A stretch of DNA of 64,000 nucleotides from Flavobacteriales bacterium (GTDB lineage Bacteria; Bacteroidota; Bacteroidia; Flavobacteriales_F; PHOS-HE28), in contig JADJTW010000031.1 in assembly GCA_016710965.1 (NCBI GenBank), positions 744,001 through 808,000 of the forward strand, read 5' to 3'. Shown piece after piece: positions 63,413 to 64,000 of this stretch. The position numbers were made by a program, and so were the translations under genes. Position 1 is the first letter of the stretch. Each line of letters opens with the position of its first letter. The notes below the pieces were generated by a model. The model ran no database searches. It was not told the origin of the DNA and saw only the letters and a list, made by a program, of their open reading frames with translations.

Positions 63413-64000
63413 CTAGTTCATGCCCGTTCGATTGAGCCATACGGCCTTGCCCTCGCTCACTAGGCGCCCATCGGTGGTCATGGCCTCCACGGCCACCATG
63501 TACCAGCCGTCCTCGCAATTGGCTCCGGTCCAAGGCTCGCCGCTGTTGGTGCTGAAGACCAACTGGTTGCTCTTCATCGAATAGACCCGGAGCAGCATGC
63601 TCGTGAATCCATCCAACGGTACCGCATACACATCGTTGATACCGTCATTGTTCGGTGTGAACGTATTCGGCATGAAGGGCTTCGGGGCGGGTGGCAGGTC
63701 AGGAATGGCGGTTGGCGGATCGGCTACGCTGACTGGCTGCGGTGATATTGTGGTAGCGCTATTGGTGTCCACGCCGGCGCGCACATCGTCCTCAACCCTA
63801 TCGGTTATCTGAGTGATGATGCGATCCACGAGAGCGGCGCCATTGGCGGCCTCAGGGCTGTACGCCGGCTCTTGCTCAATGGAGGCTAGGGATGAACCTG
63901 AGCCTGCGGGAACGGGAAGCTCCATCTGAACGGATTGTCGTTCCGGGATTGCCGGGTGTTGAGGCAGGGCGATCGTAGCCGCGGGCGAATTCCCTTGCGG
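63413..64000 (-). CDS. Protein with gliding-motility-associated C-terminal domain, 5' end outside the window
   Basis: The frame is open to base 64000, so at least 195 residues are seen and the N terminus is missing. The visible part starts with a Pro-rich, low-complexity stretch (ISPQPVSVADPPTAIPDLPP) and ends in a type B-like domain: FMPNTFTPNNDGINDVYAVP, LLRVYSMKSNQLVFST, CEDGWYMVAVEAM. An internal ATG at 63925 could be taken for the start but has no signal peptide behind it. It is likely another secreted or envelope-bound protein. Confidence 0.75.
   Translation of the reverse strand, partial: PQGNSPAATIALPQHPAIPERQSVQMELPVPAGSGSSLASIEQEPAYSPEAANGAALVDRIITQITDRVEDDVRAGVDTNSATTISPQPVSVADPPTAIPDLPPAPKPFMPNTFTPNNDGINDVYAVPLDGFTSMLLRVYSMKSNQLVFSTNSGEPWTGANCEDGWYMVAVEAMTTDGRLVSEGKAVWLNRTGMN

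Overview
The window is GC-rich DNA from a member of the Bacteroidota, most likely a GC-rich Flavobacteriales lineage. Three things point there. Most accessory genes encode secreted proteins ending in type IX secretion (T9SS) type A tails or gliding-motility-associated (type B) tails. Promoter-like boxes of the Bacteroidota type TAnnTTTG/TAnnTTCG sit just before many start codons, while Shine-Dalgarno sequences are not evident. Housekeeping genes have Bacteroidota-type features, such as an IleRS with the GIHHVMAR signature and the yceD-rpmF-plsX-fabH-accB-accC order. Many large antisense ORFs are GC-driven shadows and are left out.

Layout. 0-7.4 kb: the start of a YraN gene, a DUF4412 protein, LD-carboxypeptidase, metG, a RelE/ParE-like toxin-antitoxin pair, a secreted CotH/lamin-tail protein and purQ. 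7.5-12.1 kb: a fatty-acid/ribosome operon (yceD-like, rpmF, plsX, fabH, accB, accC). 12.1-18.2 kb: a membrane protein of unknown function and three polytopic GT-C-like proteins. 18.2-21.1 kb: a T9SS protein and dxs. 21.2-28.5 kb: a tandem array of three copies of a two-gene secreted cassette (small T9SS protein plus M6-like metalloprotease) in successive stages of decay. 28.6-29.2 kb: nuoA and the first ~58 codons of nuoB, after which the nuo operon stops abruptly. 29.3-36.4 kb: a T9SS protein, a W/Y-rich secreted protein, ileS, a DksA-like protein with a histone-H1-like N-terminal tail, and lspA. 36.5-41.2 kb: a putative envelope protein, asd and a large lamin-tail/Ig-like secreted protein. 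41.2-51.0 kb: two roughly 2-kb gene pairs, each bounded by ~130-bp direct repeats of a neighbouring gene's end, separated by a class-III aminotransferase, a nitrilase-family amidase and a VOC-fold protein, and followed by a large PLP decarboxylase. 51.1-64 kb: pdxA-pepA, a type B gliding protein, ribE, a secreted M1 aminopeptidase, metF and two more type B secreted proteins.

How the genes work together. The conserved genes cover translation (metG, ileS, rpmF), lipids (plsX, fabH, accBC), isoprenoids (dxs), cofactors (pdxA, ribE, metF), lysine-family amino acids (asd), purines (purQ), lipoprotein maturation (lspA) and peptide or murein turnover (pepA, LD-carboxypeptidase). The accessory part is dominated by T9SS cargo. 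Cassette duplication, gene fragments and reading-frame breaks are concentrated there. Several breaks can be repaired by one inserted base, so long-read indel errors are a real alternative to true pseudogenes. No tRNA, rRNA, CRISPR array, phage or transposase gene was recognised. Apart from the decayed stretch at 22.1-22.6 kb there is no gene-free stretch longer than 300 bases.
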